From an uncultured Puniceicoccaceae bacterium (GTDB lineage: Bacteria > Verrucomicrobiota > Verrucomicrobiia > Opitutales > Coraliomargaritaceae), in contig CAJQOS010000060.1 of NCBI GenBank assembly GCA_905479975.1, positions 1 to 50,416 on the forward strand: 50,416 nt of DNA, in the 5' to 3' direction. The notes below the pieces were generated by a model. It did no database searches and was not told the DNA's origin. It was given only the letters and a program-made list of their open reading frames with translations. This document shows, piece after piece, positions 18,787 through 27,923 of the stretch; the stretch's first letter is position 1, and each line of letters begins with the position of its first letter. Made by a program: the position numbers and the translations under genes.

Positions 18787-20145
18787 ATGCTCGAAAACCT
18801 TACAGACAAACTGGGATCTGCCCTACGCAACTTGCGTGGCGTGGGCAAACTCACCGAAGAAAACATGGCCGAAGCACTTAAGGAAGTGCGCAAAGCCTTA
18901 CTCTCCGCCGACGTTCACTTCAAAGTGGCACGCGAGTTCGTGGCCAATGTGCAGGCGCAATGCGTTGGACAAAAGGTGCTCAAATCCGTCACCCCTGGCC
19001 AGCAAGTCATCAAAATCATCCACGACGAGCTGGTAAAGCTCCTCGGCGAAGGTGCCACCGAGCTGGAAGACAAGAAGCCGCTGCGCATCATGATGGTCGG
19101 TCTCCACGGTTCTGGTAAGACCACCAGCAGCGGCAAACTCGCCCGCTACCTCGCCAAGAAGCGCGAATACCGCCCCGCCCTCGTGGCCTGTGACGTGTAT
19201 CGCCCCGCTGCGATCGACCAACTCGAAATGCTGGCCAAGAATGAAGGCTGCACCTTCTACGGTGATCGCGAAGAGAAGAACGTCGTCAAAATCGGCAAGC
19301 GCGGCCTCGAAGCTGCGAAATCAGCCGACGCCAATCTCATCATTTTCGATACGGCTGGCCGCCTCCAGATCGACACCGATCTAATTGAGGAGATCAAAGA
19401 CCTCAAAAAAGCCGTTCAACCCGACGAGATCCTGCTCGTTGCCGACTCCGCCCTCGGTCAAGAAGCGGTCAACGTCGCCAAACACTTTCACGAAGCAGTC
19501 GGCTGCACCGGAATCATCCTCACGAAGCTCGATGGTGACGCCCGTGGTGGTGCCGCCCTCTCGATGAAGTCGATCACCGAAGTGCCGATCAAATTCATGG
19601 GTCTGGGCGAAAAACCGGACGAATTCGAAGTATTTCACCCCGATCGTCTCGCCTCCCGTATTCTCGGCATGGGCGACGTCGTCTCCCTCGTTGAGCGCGC
19701 ACAGGACAACATCGATGAGAAAGAAGCCGAGCGTCTTGCGGAGAAAATGCGCAAGTCCGACTTCAACCTCGAAGACTTCCTCTCGCAGATGCAGCAGGTC
19801 AAAAAGATGGGCTCGCTCGGCTCCATCGTCGGCATGCTCCCTGGCGCCAGTGGCATCCAGGTCGGCGACGAAGAAGAGAAGAAAATGGCACGCACCGAAG
19901 CCATCATCCTCTCCATGACTTTAAAGGAACGCCGCAACCCACGCATCCTTCGCGGCAATCGCCTCAAGCGCATCGCCGATGGTTCCGGGGTGAAAGTGCG
20001 TGACGTCAACGCGCTGCTCAAGCAATTCGGGCAGATGCAAAAGATGATGAAAATGATGAACGGCGGCAAAGGCCGTAAAATGATGAAAGCCATGAAGGCT
20101 CAAATGACCGAAAGCGGCGGCATGCCTGGACTTCCAGGCATGTAG
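18787..20145 (+). CDS. ffh: Signal recognition particle protein Ffh
   Basis: A 452-residue GTPase that binds signal sequences of nascent membrane and exported proteins and delivers ribosomes to FtsY. The N domain (1-95) is followed by the G domain with P-loop [10 protein letters not shown] (105-114), [16 protein letters not shown] (188-192) and [10 protein letters not shown] (246-255). The Met-rich M domain (about 325-452) contains [19 protein letters not shown] and the RNA-binding [12 protein letters not shown] and [12 protein letters not shown] region. All essential motifs are intact and the length is normal. No Shine-Dalgarno is visible. The DAHP synthase gene follows after 140 bases. Confidence 0.98.
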   Translation: MLENLTDKLGSALRNLRGVGKLTEENMAEALKEVRKALLSADVHFKVAREFVANVQAQCVGQKVLKSVTPGQQVIKIIHDELVKLLGEGATELEDKKPLRIMMVGLHGSGKTTSSGKLARYLAKKREYRPALVACDVYRPAAIDQLEMLAKNEGCTFYGDREEKNVVKIGKRGLEAAKSADANLIIFDTAGRLQIDTDLIEEIKDLKKAVQPDEILLVADSALGQEAVNVAKHFHEAVGCTGIILTKLDGDARGGAALSMKSITEVPIKFMGLGEKPDEFEVFHPDRLASRILGMGDVVSLVERAQDNIDEKEAERLAEKMRKSDFNLEDFLSQMQQVKKMGSLGSIVGMLPGASGIQVGDEEEKKMARTEAIILSMTLKERRNPRILRGNRLKRIADGSGVKVRDVNALLKQFGQMQKMMKMMNGGKGRKMMKAMKAQMTESGGMPGLPGM

Positions 20146-20162
20146 ATCACATAGTCATTTCA

Positions 20163-20280
20163 TAATTCGTAATTGTTCTTTCAGTTGCCCAAAGGGCACC
20201 CACTTCAATCACCCCTGCGGGGCAAACCACAGACGATTCACCATCTCCGCGCTACTCGCGCTACGTCCTAATTCGTAATT
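20163..20280. repeat. Pair of 12-base direct repeats between ffh and the DAHP synthase gene
   Basis: TAATTCGTAATT occurs at 20163-20174 and again at 20269-20280, the second copy ending six bases before the DAHP synthase ATG. Nothing else in the 140-base gap is recognisable. There is no clear terminator for ffh. Confidence 0.7.
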
Positions 20281-20285
20281 CTCCC

Positions 20286-21347
20286 ATGTCCACTGCACAC
20301 GACAATCGCCGCATCGCCGGCAACCGCCCTCTCCTGCCACCAGCAATTCTCATCGAAGAGATTCCCCTGTCCGACAAGGCAACCGCCGTGGTCGAACACG
20401 GACGCGCCCAGAGCGAAGCCATTCTCAATGGCAGTGACGATCGCCTGATCGTCGTCGTGGGGCCTTGCTCGATTCACGATCCCAAGGCAGCGATGGACTA
20501 CGCGCACCAGTTGCGACCATTGGCTGAAAAATACAAAGCCGACCTGCAAATCATCATGCGTGTCTATTTCGAAAAGCCACGCACCGTCGTCGGCTGGAAA
20601 GGGCTGATCAACGACCCGAATCTAGACGGCAGCTTCGAAATCAACTCTGGCTTACGCATTGGCCGTAAACTCCTCGTCGACATTTGCGATCTCGGCCTAC
20701 CAACCGGCGCCGAATTCCTCGATACCATCATTCCGCAATTCATTGCCGACACCATCGCATGGTCCGCCATCGGCGCGCGCACCACCGAGAGCCAAGTGCA
20801 CCGCGAACTCGCCTCCGGCCTGTCCATGCCCATCGGCTTCAAAAACGGAACTGGCGGCAACGTGCAAATGGCAATCGACGCCGTCCGCTCTGCAGGGCAA
20901 CCACACTGGTTCCCTTCCGTCACCAAACAAGGCGTGACCGCCATTTTCCAAACCACAGGCAACGAATCCGCACACCTAATTCTGCGCGGCGGCAACCGCA
21001 CTGGCCCCAATTACGAAGCCAAGCATGTCGAACCAATCTTAGAGCAACTCGCAGCCGTCGATCTGCCACAGAAGCTCGTCGTCGATTGCAGCCACGGCAA
21101 CAGCAACAAAGACTACACGCGCCAGGGCGCAGTCGCTAAAGATCTCGCCACGCAAATCGCCGCAGGCCAACAAGGCATCGCCGGTGTCATGCTAGAGAGT
21201 CATCTCGTTGCTGGTCGCCAGAACTACGACGTCAATGGCGACAATGTTTACGGCCAAAGCATCACCGACGAATGCATCGACATGCCAGCCACCGAAGTGA
21301 TCCTAGCGGATTTAGCTCAAGCCGTGCAAGCACGCCGTAACGCGTAA
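20286..21347 (+). CDS. 3-deoxy-7-phosphoheptulonate synthase (DAHP synthase, class I)
   Basis: A 353-residue enzyme that condenses phosphoenolpyruvate and erythrose 4-phosphate, the first step of aromatic amino acid synthesis. It follows the AroF/AroG/AroH type throughout: VVGPCSIHDPKAAMDYA, MRVYFEKPRTVVGWKGLIND, LPTGAEFLDTIIPQ, AIGARTTESQVHRELASGL, KNGTGGNVQMAIDA and VDCSHGNSNKDY. The metal-binding Cys, His, Glu and Asp positions are all in these blocks. Which of the three feedback-regulated isozymes it corresponds to cannot be read from sequence. hpt follows after 39 bases in the same direction. Confidence 0.95.
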   Translation: MSTAHDNRRIAGNRPLLPPAILIEEIPLSDKATAVVEHGRAQSEAILNGSDDRLIVVVGPCSIHDPKAAMDYAHQLRPLAEKYKADLQIIMRVYFEKPRTVVGWKGLINDPNLDGSFEINSGLRIGRKLLVDICDLGLPTGAEFLDTIIPQFIADTIAWSAIGARTTESQVHRELASGLSMPIGFKNGTGGNVQMAIDAVRSAGQPHWFPSVTKQGVTAIFQTTGNESAHLILRGGNRTGPNYEAKHVEPILEQLAAVDLPQKLVVDCSHGNSNKDYTRQGAVAKDLATQIAAGQQGIAGVMLESHLVAGRQNYDVNGDNVYGQSITDECIDMPATEVILADLAQAVQARRNA

Positions 21348-21386
21348 ATCCCTCAGTCGCATATAACTGCAACCAAAGAAATTATT

Positions 21387-21929
21387 ATGTCTGAACAAGG
21401 ACTTGAAAAAACGCTGTTCTCGAAAGAGGAAATCGCCGAAATCGTAGCACAACTCGGCCGTCAAATAACCGAGCACTACGAGACTTCCGACAAGGAGCTC
21501 ATCGTGGTGGGTCTATTGCGCGGCTCGTTCATATTCATGGCTGACCTCGTTCGCGAAATCAAATGCCCGATGATCACCGACTTTATGACTGTCTCCAGTT
21601 ATGGCGATGCGACTGAAAGCTCGGGCGATGTGAAGATCGTCATGGACCTCGACGAATCCATCACCGACCGCGACGTGCTGCTGGTAGAAGACATTATCGA
21701 CACCGGCAATACCTTCAGCAAAGTCGTCCGTTTACTAAAAGGCCGTAAGCCTGCTTCGCTGAGAATTTGCACCCTGCTCAACAAGCCCTCCCGCCGTAAG
21801 GTCGAGGTAGATATCGATTTCTGCGGCATAGATATTCCAGACGAATTTGTTTGCGGCTATGGCCTCGACTACGCCCAGAAGTTCCGCAACGTGCCCTACA
21901 TCGGCATCTACGAAGGTCCAGTCGAATAG
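21387..21929 (+). CDS. hpt: Hypoxanthine phosphoribosyltransferase
   Basis: A 180-residue purine-salvage enzyme that joins hypoxanthine or guanine to PRPP to form IMP or GMP. The PRPP-binding loop is VLLVEDIIDTGNTF, preceded by the flexible-loop region DFMTVSSYG and followed by the base-binding FVCGYGLDYAQKFRNVPYIG. Length and motifs are typical of bacterial Hpt. It is probably co-transcribed with the DAHP synthase gene 39 bases upstream. It converges on the YdjM-like gene with a 46-base gap in which no terminator is obvious. Confidence 0.96.
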   Translation: MSEQGLEKTLFSKEEIAEIVAQLGRQITEHYETSDKELIVVGLLRGSFIFMADLVREIKCPMITDFMTVSSYGDATESSGDVKIVMDLDESITDRDVLLVEDIIDTGNTFSKVVRLLKGRKPASLRICTLLNKPSRRKVEVDIDFCGIDIPDEFVCGYGLDYAQKFRNVPYIGIYEGPVE

Positions 21930-21975
21930 GCCTAAGCGTTAGTAAGTTTAGCACACTTCGCTCCCCACATCTCTG

Positions 21976-23004
21976 TCAGGGTTCATTGACCAGCGCAGCC
22001 AAGTCCCGCCCGCAAATCATCGCCCATAAGCGATCACGCGAAGGCTTCGAGGGATCGCGGTAGTGCACCATCTCGGCATGCGCATCCGCCTGAGCGGGAT
22101 CGATACGTATCCCCCAAAGCGGCACCACCGAGTCTGGCCACATCGCATAGCGAATATCCCCAACCACATCAGCCTCACTGGGGTGCTGATACAAATACCC
22201 CTGCGAGAAAAAGCGAAACCGCTCGATATCACGCCCGAGCACAGACTCCGGAGCCACGCGTGCAGCCGCATCAGCGAGCGTAAACTGCTCGACGGATTCG
22301 CCCTCATACAAACGCGGCTCGGTCCCTGGAGCGATCCGCACCGCATCCACGTAATAGCGCCCCTCAAACTGATAGATCATACGCCATAGCAGTACATTGC
22401 CAAATGATGGGCGGATCGAATACTGCTCTGGTTGATGTCCCCGCTCGATGGCCAACTGCTGCGCCACCTGCGTGGCCTTAAAGCGCTGAATCCCACAGAA
22501 CCCGAAATACACTGCGCAGAAAACCAGAGCAACTTGGGCAAAACGCGGTCGTCGCCACGCAAAAGCAAACAAAGTCAAAAATGCCAACGGCAAAGTAAAC
22601 AATGGATCAATCACTGAAATCAGATCCCACGACTCACGGTAATGACTAAACGGCCAATACAATAGCGTGCCATAACTCGTGCACGCATCCAACAACCCAT
22701 GCGTGAGCGCTCCTAAGACCGCGTAAAGCGCCCACTCTCGAAACGTCACCTTCGAACGACAGAGCAGCAACTTAAACAGCACCGCGATGCAAAGTCCGAT
22801 CAAAGGCGCACTGATCAGTGCATGCGTAAAATGGCGATGATACTGCAAGCTCAACAGCGGATCTGATGCCGAACGTATCAACACATCCAAATCTGGAGCC
22901 GCGCCTGCCACCGCCCCGATCAACGCCGCCCAGCGGGTCTGTCCACGCGAGCTAACAGCAACAGCCACTGCCGCTCCCAAACTGGCTTGTGTAAGTGGGT
23001 CCAT
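21976..23004 (-). CDS. YdjM-like membrane-bound metal-dependent hydrolase
   Basis: A 342-residue inner-membrane protein of the YdjM (DUF457) family. The N-terminal half shows MDPLTQASLGA, the conserved APDLDVL acidic motif, HRHFTHALISA with clustered His residues, and TSYGTLLYWPF. Several hydrophobic helices lie between them. The C-terminal third is soluble and less conserved. The family is annotated as metal-dependent hydrolase, but the substrate is unknown; E. coli YdjM is an SOS gene. It is the last of four minus-strand genes, 19 bases after the CreC-like kinase. Confidence 0.85.
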   Translation of the reverse strand: MDPLTQASLGAAVAVAVSSRGQTRWAALIGAVAGAAPDLDVLIRSASDPLLSLQYHRHFTHALISAPLIGLCIAVLFKLLLCRSKVTFREWALYAVLGALTHGLLDACTSYGTLLYWPFSHYRESWDLISVIDPLFTLPLAFLTLFAFAWRRPRFAQVALVFCAVYFGFCGIQRFKATQVAQQLAIERGHQPEQYSIRPSFGNVLLWRMIYQFEGRYYVDAVRIAPGTEPRLYEGESVEQFTLADAAARVAPESVLGRDIERFRFFSQGYLYQHPSEADVVGDIRYAMWPDSVVPLWGIRIDPAQADAHAEMVHYRDPSKPSRDRLWAMICGRDLAALVNEP

Positions 23005-23023
23005 ATCGCGAAATCAGCCTCAC

Positions 23024-24472
23024 TTAGCTGCGAGACCCCCTCCCCAGTGGGAATACCAACTCTGCGCACACACCGCTCGTCTCACGGCGATTCGTAATCA
23101 CCAAGCGACCACGATGCAGGGCGACCGCCTCGCGAACGAAACACAGGCCCAGACCAGAACTCTTACGCTCGGAGTCGGGGCGCGGCAACGAATAGAACCG
23201 ATCAAATATCTGATCCAGCGCATAGTCAGGAATCCCGACTCCCGAATCTTCGACCGTCAGCCGCACCCCATCCTCGGACGCACTGATACGAAGCGCGATA
23301 CGCCCACCAACTGGTGAAAAATCGATCGCATTCTGTAGTAAATTACTAACCGCAGTTTCCAACAGGAACTCTTCGCCCAACACTTCATCCTGCTCACACT
23401 CGACCACTTCGAATACGATCTGCTGCTGTAATGTGCTGGATTCGCAATGGTTGACCACGCCCCGCACCAATGCACTCAGCGAGATTAATACTGGCGCACC
23501 CAATGCTTTTCGATTTTCAAGCGAAGACAATGCCAACAACTGATCGACCAAAGTCTGCAAGCGTATCGACTCCGACTGGATGTTGCCGAGAAACAAGTCA
23601 TGCTTCTCCGGCGTTAAATCCTCGTAGAGCAACTCGGCCGCACCTCGAATCCCCGCCACTGGCGACTTCATCTCATGGGTTAACGACTGCACATACGACT
23701 CCACATACTTGCGATTTTCCAACGCCTCACGCATGGCCTCGGTTGTTTCGCCCAAAACCCGCAAGTTGTAACCAGGCATCTTCGGCGCGGCGGGGCGTTC
23801 TCCCTGCGACACCGCCGCCGCATACGCTGTCAATCGGCGTAGCGGCTGCGTGACCCAACGCGAGAGCAACCACCCCAGCGACAGCACCAAGACCATCGCC
23901 ATCATAGCGAGAAATACCAAGCGCCGTTTGGTCTCGATAATAAAGAGTAACATACTGCGCTGCGGCTTATAGAGAGAAAGCACACCGACAATCTCGTCAC
24001 CATCCATGATCGGCGCGCCGACATACATCACCGACGATGTCGGATCTGCCTCATCGGTTCGTGAAGAGCGCGCCCCGTATTGCCCTCGCAAGGTTCGGTG
24101 CACATCGAGATAAATACTGAAATCATCGCCCACCGATGCCATCCCACCCGAGTCATACACAATCGTGCCCGACGTATCGGTGATGTAAAAATCCATCAGG
24201 ACTTTTTCTTTCATCAAATTATAGATCTGCGCATGCAAGGGACGCGTTTTGACAGATGCCATACCCTTTTTCCACGCCTCAGGCGCGACAAGATCAGCGG
24301 TTGGCTGATTCGATAACAAGGCTGCCAAGATCTCAGCCACATCCACCATCGGCTCCTCCGTCGCTTCAAGGTATTGCCGCTCCACCCGATCCAACATCGG
24401 ATTTAATAAGCATGCAAAACCAGCCAACGCCAACAGCCCAAAGCTGAATAAGATGCGGACTGTTAAGCTCAC
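23024..24472 (-). CDS. creC: Sensor histidine kinase, CreC-like
   Basis: A 482-residue membrane kinase. One helix (about 6-26) and a second (about 184-204) enclose a periplasmic sensor domain with VLMDFYITDTSGTIVYDSGG, typical of CreC. A HAMP segment follows, then the H-box YVQSLTHEMKSPVAGIRGAAELL with His266, an N-box NLLQNAIDFSP, and G-boxes DSGVGIPDYALD and SSGLGLCFVREA. In E. coli CreBC responds to growth in minimal medium and fermentation products. The start codon is GTG and overlaps the regulator stop by four bases (GTGA), so translation is coupled. No creD is present here. The signal sensed in this organism is unknown. Confidence 0.88.
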   Translation of the reverse strand: MSLTVRILFSFGLLALAGFACLLNPMLDRVERQYLEATEEPMVDVAEILAALLSNQPTADLVAPEAWKKGMASVKTRPLHAQIYNLMKEKVLMDFYITDTSGTIVYDSGGMASVGDDFSIYLDVHRTLRGQYGARSSRTDEADPTSSVMYVGAPIMDGDEIVGVLSLYKPQRSMLLFIIETKRRLVFLAMMAMVLVLSLGWLLSRWVTQPLRRLTAYAAAVSQGERPAAPKMPGYNLRVLGETTEAMREALENRKYVESYVQSLTHEMKSPVAGIRGAAELLYEDLTPEKHDLFLGNIQSESIRLQTLVDQLLALSSLENRKALGAPVLISLSALVRGVVNHCESSTLQQQIVFEVVECEQDEVLGEEFLLETAVSNLLQNAIDFSPVGGRIALRISASEDGVRLTVEDSGVGIPDYALDQIFDRFYSLPRPDSERKSSGLGLCFVREAVALHRGRLVITNRRETSGVCAELVFPLGRGSRS

Positions 24473-25200
24473 CAGTGCTCCTTCATTGAATAGCCCAAGC
24501 CGCGATGCGTCTGAATCGGATCCACATCCTCACGCTGCGCCTTCAACTTAGCACGCAAACTCTTGATATGCGTATCGACCGTGCGCTCCATCGAAGCATC
24601 CGGCTCTTCCCACGCGGCATCCATCAATTGCGCCCTTGAATACACACGCCCAGGTTTCTCAACCAACACCGCAAGCAAACGAAACTCATAGCGAGACAGC
24701 ACCAGCGCGTGCCCATAGTAATGAATCACCCAGCGGTCATGATCGACTTCAAAGGGCAGCCCTTGCGTAGCGACTGTAGTCTCAATGACTTTAGCAGCAA
24801 ATGGAGTCGCCGTCGCATTTAAACTAGCTCGACGAATATTTGCCCGCACCCGCGCAGACAGCTCACGCGGGCTAAACGGCTTTGTCACATAGTCATCCGC
24901 TCCGATCTCCAAGCCTACAACTCGGTCAACCTCAGAGGCCCGAGCGGTTAAGAAAATAACTGGCACAGCATTCGTTTCACGCAGCGTGCGACAAACATCG
25001 AACCCGCTCATATCCGGCAGCCCCACATCGAGCACAATCAACTGATAATCCACTTGTTCCGCCTGCGCCAATGCCTCTACGCCCGACGCCGTCCAATCGA
25101 CATCGATGCCCTCCGACTCCAGCGCATATACAATCGTATCCCGAATTGAAGGTTCATCCTCGACCACGAGCACCCTCGGTTTTGTTTGATCACTCGACAT
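24469..25200 (-). CDS. creB: Response regulator, CreB-like (OmpR family)
   Basis: A 243-residue transcription factor. The receiver domain (1-120) has the acidic pocket VVEDEPS, the phospho-acceptor Asp58 in LIVLDVGLPDMSG, and the switch residues in FLTARAS and DDYVTKPFSPRELSARV. The C-terminal winged helix (about 150-240) shows LSRYEFRLLAVLVEKPGRVYS and TVDTHIKSLRAKL. It should be phosphorylated by the kinase encoded next. Its ATG lies inside the end of the methyltransferase gene (11-base overlap), and its own stop overlaps the kinase start, so the three genes form one transcript. Confidence 0.9.
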   Translation of the reverse strand: MSSDQTKPRVLVVEDEPSIRDTIVYALESEGIDVDWTASGVEALAQAEQVDYQLIVLDVGLPDMSGFDVCRTLRETNAVPVIFLTARASEVDRVVGLEIGADDYVTKPFSPRELSARVRANIRRASLNATATPFAAKVIETTVATQGLPFEVDHDRWVIHYYGHALVLSRYEFRLLAVLVEKPGRVYSRAQLMDAAWEEPDASMERTVDTHIKSLRAKLKAQREDVDPIQTHRGLGYSMKEHW

Positions 25201-26785
25201 TTTGCTCCCGATGTCCTCGGACCCCCGTAGCCTTGACCCATTTTTCTAAGCGCACGTCAAACCCGCCCACATCGACTAAGTGGCGGCTCTCTAATGTCAG
25301 AAACGGATTTGGATTCTCGATCTTCAATGGGTTTAGAATCACCAAACGTCCGCCTGGAGACAAGTTAATCGAAGCGACTTTGAAAATCTCTTCGAAGAGC
25401 CCTTGCATATCAGCGACACGCACACGACGCCCCAAAGGCGGATTTGTGATAATCAGGCTCACACTCTGAGACGAAAGGCCTTCGATGCTACGATGCTTAC
25501 GGAAGTCACTCGTTTGCACAATCACCGTTTCTGCTGCGCAAGCAGCTTTTTCGATGTTCTTCTGTGCGATGTCAGTCGCCTTGGCATCAATATCCGAAGC
25601 AATCAGTGCCTGCACCTTGCCGAGCTTCGAACGCTCAATCAGCTCCAACCCAGAACCACAGAACGGATCCCACACCACATCATCCTCTGCGACTCCAGCC
25701 AGTTGCGCCATGGCCGCCGCGAGCGGTGGGTGCGTGGATGCCGGCACATCGTCGGCACGATACAGGAAGCGAGGGTCTGGCGAGATACGGGGGCGCAGCT
25801 CAACCGAATGGCCCACCTTCTCTGGGTGAACATCGACCGCCCAGGGCGATTGGCGCGGATCATTCAGTAGATCGGAGCACAGCGCAAAGGCTGCATTGAC
25901 GACTGCTTGCGTCTGACTGTGAGACACCTTTGAGCGCATGAATTTCAAGCGATAGCGCGGCTGACCATCGGTCAATTTACTGCAAAGCCGTTGCGCCAAA
26001 GGCGATGCGATGACCTTTGCCATCGCCGCAACATTCACGTCCTTGGAAGTCGGCACGACTCCGAGCACAAAGTTGATCGAGCTCACAGTGCGCAGTTGGT
26101 AAAGCTCGTTCAGCGTGAACCCGGCAGTCGGTGAAATCGCCACACAACCCGCGCTCACTTTGAGTAGTTTAAAGCGATCCTTCAGCTTCGGATGCGCCTG
26201 TAATTCATCGCGCACAAAGCTTTCCAAGCCGCGACGCGTGCGGAGGTGAATGCGTAAGCCGCGCACCTGATTCATCTTGGCATTGAGACGCACCGCACTC
26301 GGCTGCTCACTGCGAGCCAATTTCGCCTTCACCTTCTGCTCAGTTTGGCTGCGAATTCCCTCCGCGTCCTCGAGTTCCTGTAATTTCTCTAAAGTCGCGG
26401 CACCGCCCACTTTGTCCAGCGTGCGGCTCAAGTGCTTCACTTCGCGCTCGTCGCGTTCGGCGTCCAACAACTCCAGTAGCGCTCGCTCGCTCTCTTCATT
26501 CCCTCCAAGCTTCGGCAGTGCAGCCATCGCATAGCGGCGCACCTTTTCCTGCGGATCTTGCAACAGGCCCATCAACCATTGCTTCGTCTGAGCGCGTTGC
26601 TCCTTCGTCGCCTTTCGCAGCGCAACGACGCCGATGGCACGCACCAGCCCCACACGCGACAAGCGATACTCAGGCGAGCCCGCATCAAATTCGGGCACTT
26701 CCGCAGTCCACAAGGTCTTCCACGACTGCGTGCGCAGTTCCTTATACACTTCTTTGCCCTGATTCGTGCTTGCTTTGTTTTTCAT
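25190..26785 (-). CDS. HEAT-repeat protein fused to an RNA-methylase-like domain
   Basis: A 531-residue protein. Residues about 30-150 look like HEAT-type helical repeats (VRRYAMAALPKLGG and LLELLDAERD patterns). The segment RTRRGLESFVRDELQAHP starts a region like the substrate-binding part of RlmL/Trm14 RNA methylases. The C-terminal catalytic domain has VVWDPFCGSGLELIE, ASDIDAKATDIAQKNIEKA and the catalytic loop ITNPPLGRRV. The aromatic residue usual after NPP is Leu here. It probably methylates guanine in an rRNA or tRNA; the target is unknown. The ATG at 26785 avoids a hydrophobic extension that would overlap the protease gene. It leads the creB-creC transcript. Confidence 0.82.
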   Translation of the reverse strand: MKNKASTNQGKEVYKELRTQSWKTLWTAEVPEFDAGSPEYRLSRVGLVRAIGVVALRKATKEQRAQTKQWLMGLLQDPQEKVRRYAMAALPKLGGNEESERALLELLDAERDEREVKHLSRTLDKVGGAATLEKLQELEDAEGIRSQTEQKVKAKLARSEQPSAVRLNAKMNQVRGLRIHLRTRRGLESFVRDELQAHPKLKDRFKLLKVSAGCVAISPTAGFTLNELYQLRTVSSINFVLGVVPTSKDVNVAAMAKVIASPLAQRLCSKLTDGQPRYRLKFMRSKVSHSQTQAVVNAAFALCSDLLNDPRQSPWAVDVHPEKVGHSVELRPRISPDPRFLYRADDVPASTHPPLAAAMAQLAGVAEDDVVWDPFCGSGLELIERSKLGKVQALIASDIDAKATDIAQKNIEKAACAAETVIVQTSDFRKHRSIEGLSSQSVSLIITNPPLGRRVRVADMQGLFEEIFKVASINLSPGGRLVILNPLKIENPNPFLTLESRHLVDVGGFDVRLEKWVKATGVRGHREQNVE

Positions 26786-26864
26786 AGTGGAGCGAACGTG
26801 AACACGCCCAGAGGCCTTGTCGATCTTGTCTGACGCTATTTTAAAGCAATATGATCCTATAGCA

Positions 26865-27725
26865 TTAAAGAATGCGGCGCTTTCTTCTAAGCACAACGAA
26901 GCCAGAGCCGATTGCCATCAGAAGTGCGCAGGTCGCAGGCTCGGGGACAGGAGATCCCATGATATCGAGCGCCACTTCGTAACCAATATCGTAGAAACTC
27001 TGCAATGTCGTATTGCTCAAAAAATCCCCCGTCAGAAATCCCGTCATGAGCTCATCATCCAAGCTGAATCCATTATTTACGCTGGTATAGACGACCGTAT
27101 CGCCGGGGTCATCCCGAGAGTCGAGCGCTTCACTCGCACCGAGATACACTCCCATGTTCCAGTGCCCGTTGGCCGTGCCATCCCCCCCATCCAACTCCAC
27201 CGGAATATAGGTCGCGTCCGGTTGATCAAATTCAATTTGAAAAGCAGCAAGCGCAGCCGTCCCAGTATACTGCCCCGTGCCATTGGTATATACTCCGTTC
27301 AACCCCCAGAGTGTCCCAAAACCCAGAACATGCCCAATTTCATGACGAATCACAGCTTCAAAAACGTCAGCAGTCACCATTGTATCGAGATCCGCCGTGT
27401 CAAAGGTCATATCGCCCTCAGTCGCCTCCACAAAACTGCCCCCAAAATTGCCATATGTTGGACCAGCCGAACCAAGCGTCCCACCGACTCCATCGATCGC
27501 GCCTAAATCCACGTTGATCAATATCTGCGTCGGCGCATTGAGTCCTGTATCGCGATAGCCCGTCAACTGAGACTCCCAAAAAGTTTCAGCGGCAGAAAAA
27601 GTAGAACCGTATGTCGCAATGTCCGCAGCAGACGTTGTCCCGTAATCAAACACGATATTGATCGCAGCATTTACAGACGGCAGAGCCAAAATTAAAGAGA
27701 CGAGAACTATTGGAGCACACTTCAT
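26865..27725 (-). CDS. Secreted leishmanolysin-like zinc metalloprotease with PEP-CTERM sorting tail
   Basis: A 286-residue exported protein. A signal peptide (MKCAPIVLVSLILALPSVNA) is followed by the catalytic domain with the zinc motif HEIGHVLGFG. GHWN and DDELMTG downstream match the third-ligand and Met-turn region of the leishmanolysin group. The C terminus is a PEP-CTERM signal: PVPEPATCALLMAIGSGF, then a basic RRKRR tail. Such tails are cut by exosortase in the inner membrane; no exosortase gene is in the window. The ATG at 27725 immediately precedes the signal peptide. It is transcribed away from the HAD phosphatase gene, and the 198 bases between them hold both promoters. Confidence 0.87.
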   Translation of the reverse strand: MKCAPIVLVSLILALPSVNAAINIVFDYGTTSAADIATYGSTFSAAETFWESQLTGYRDTGLNAPTQILINVDLGAIDGVGGTLGSAGPTYGNFGGSFVEATEGDMTFDTADLDTMVTADVFEAVIRHEIGHVLGFGTLWGLNGVYTNGTGQYTGTAALAAFQIEFDQPDATYIPVELDGGDGTANGHWNMGVYLGASEALDSRDDPGDTVVYTSVNNGFSLDDELMTGFLTGDFLSNTTLQSFYDIGYEVALDIMGSPVPEPATCALLMAIGSGFVVLRRKRRIL

Positions 27726-27923
27726 AGGGAGAACTGGGGATGTAGGTAAAGCGCACAAAAGAGTCAAGTCTCACGATGACCGAGAGCTCTGGCAGTTCGG
27801 GGTTAATCCACCTCAATCACTCCCCAAATCGTTACAGGTTTCGAGATACGATTCTCCATACAAAAGGAGTCTGCCCACAAACAGAAGTTTACACCCTCCC
27901 GCATGTCTGCCACCGAATGGAGC

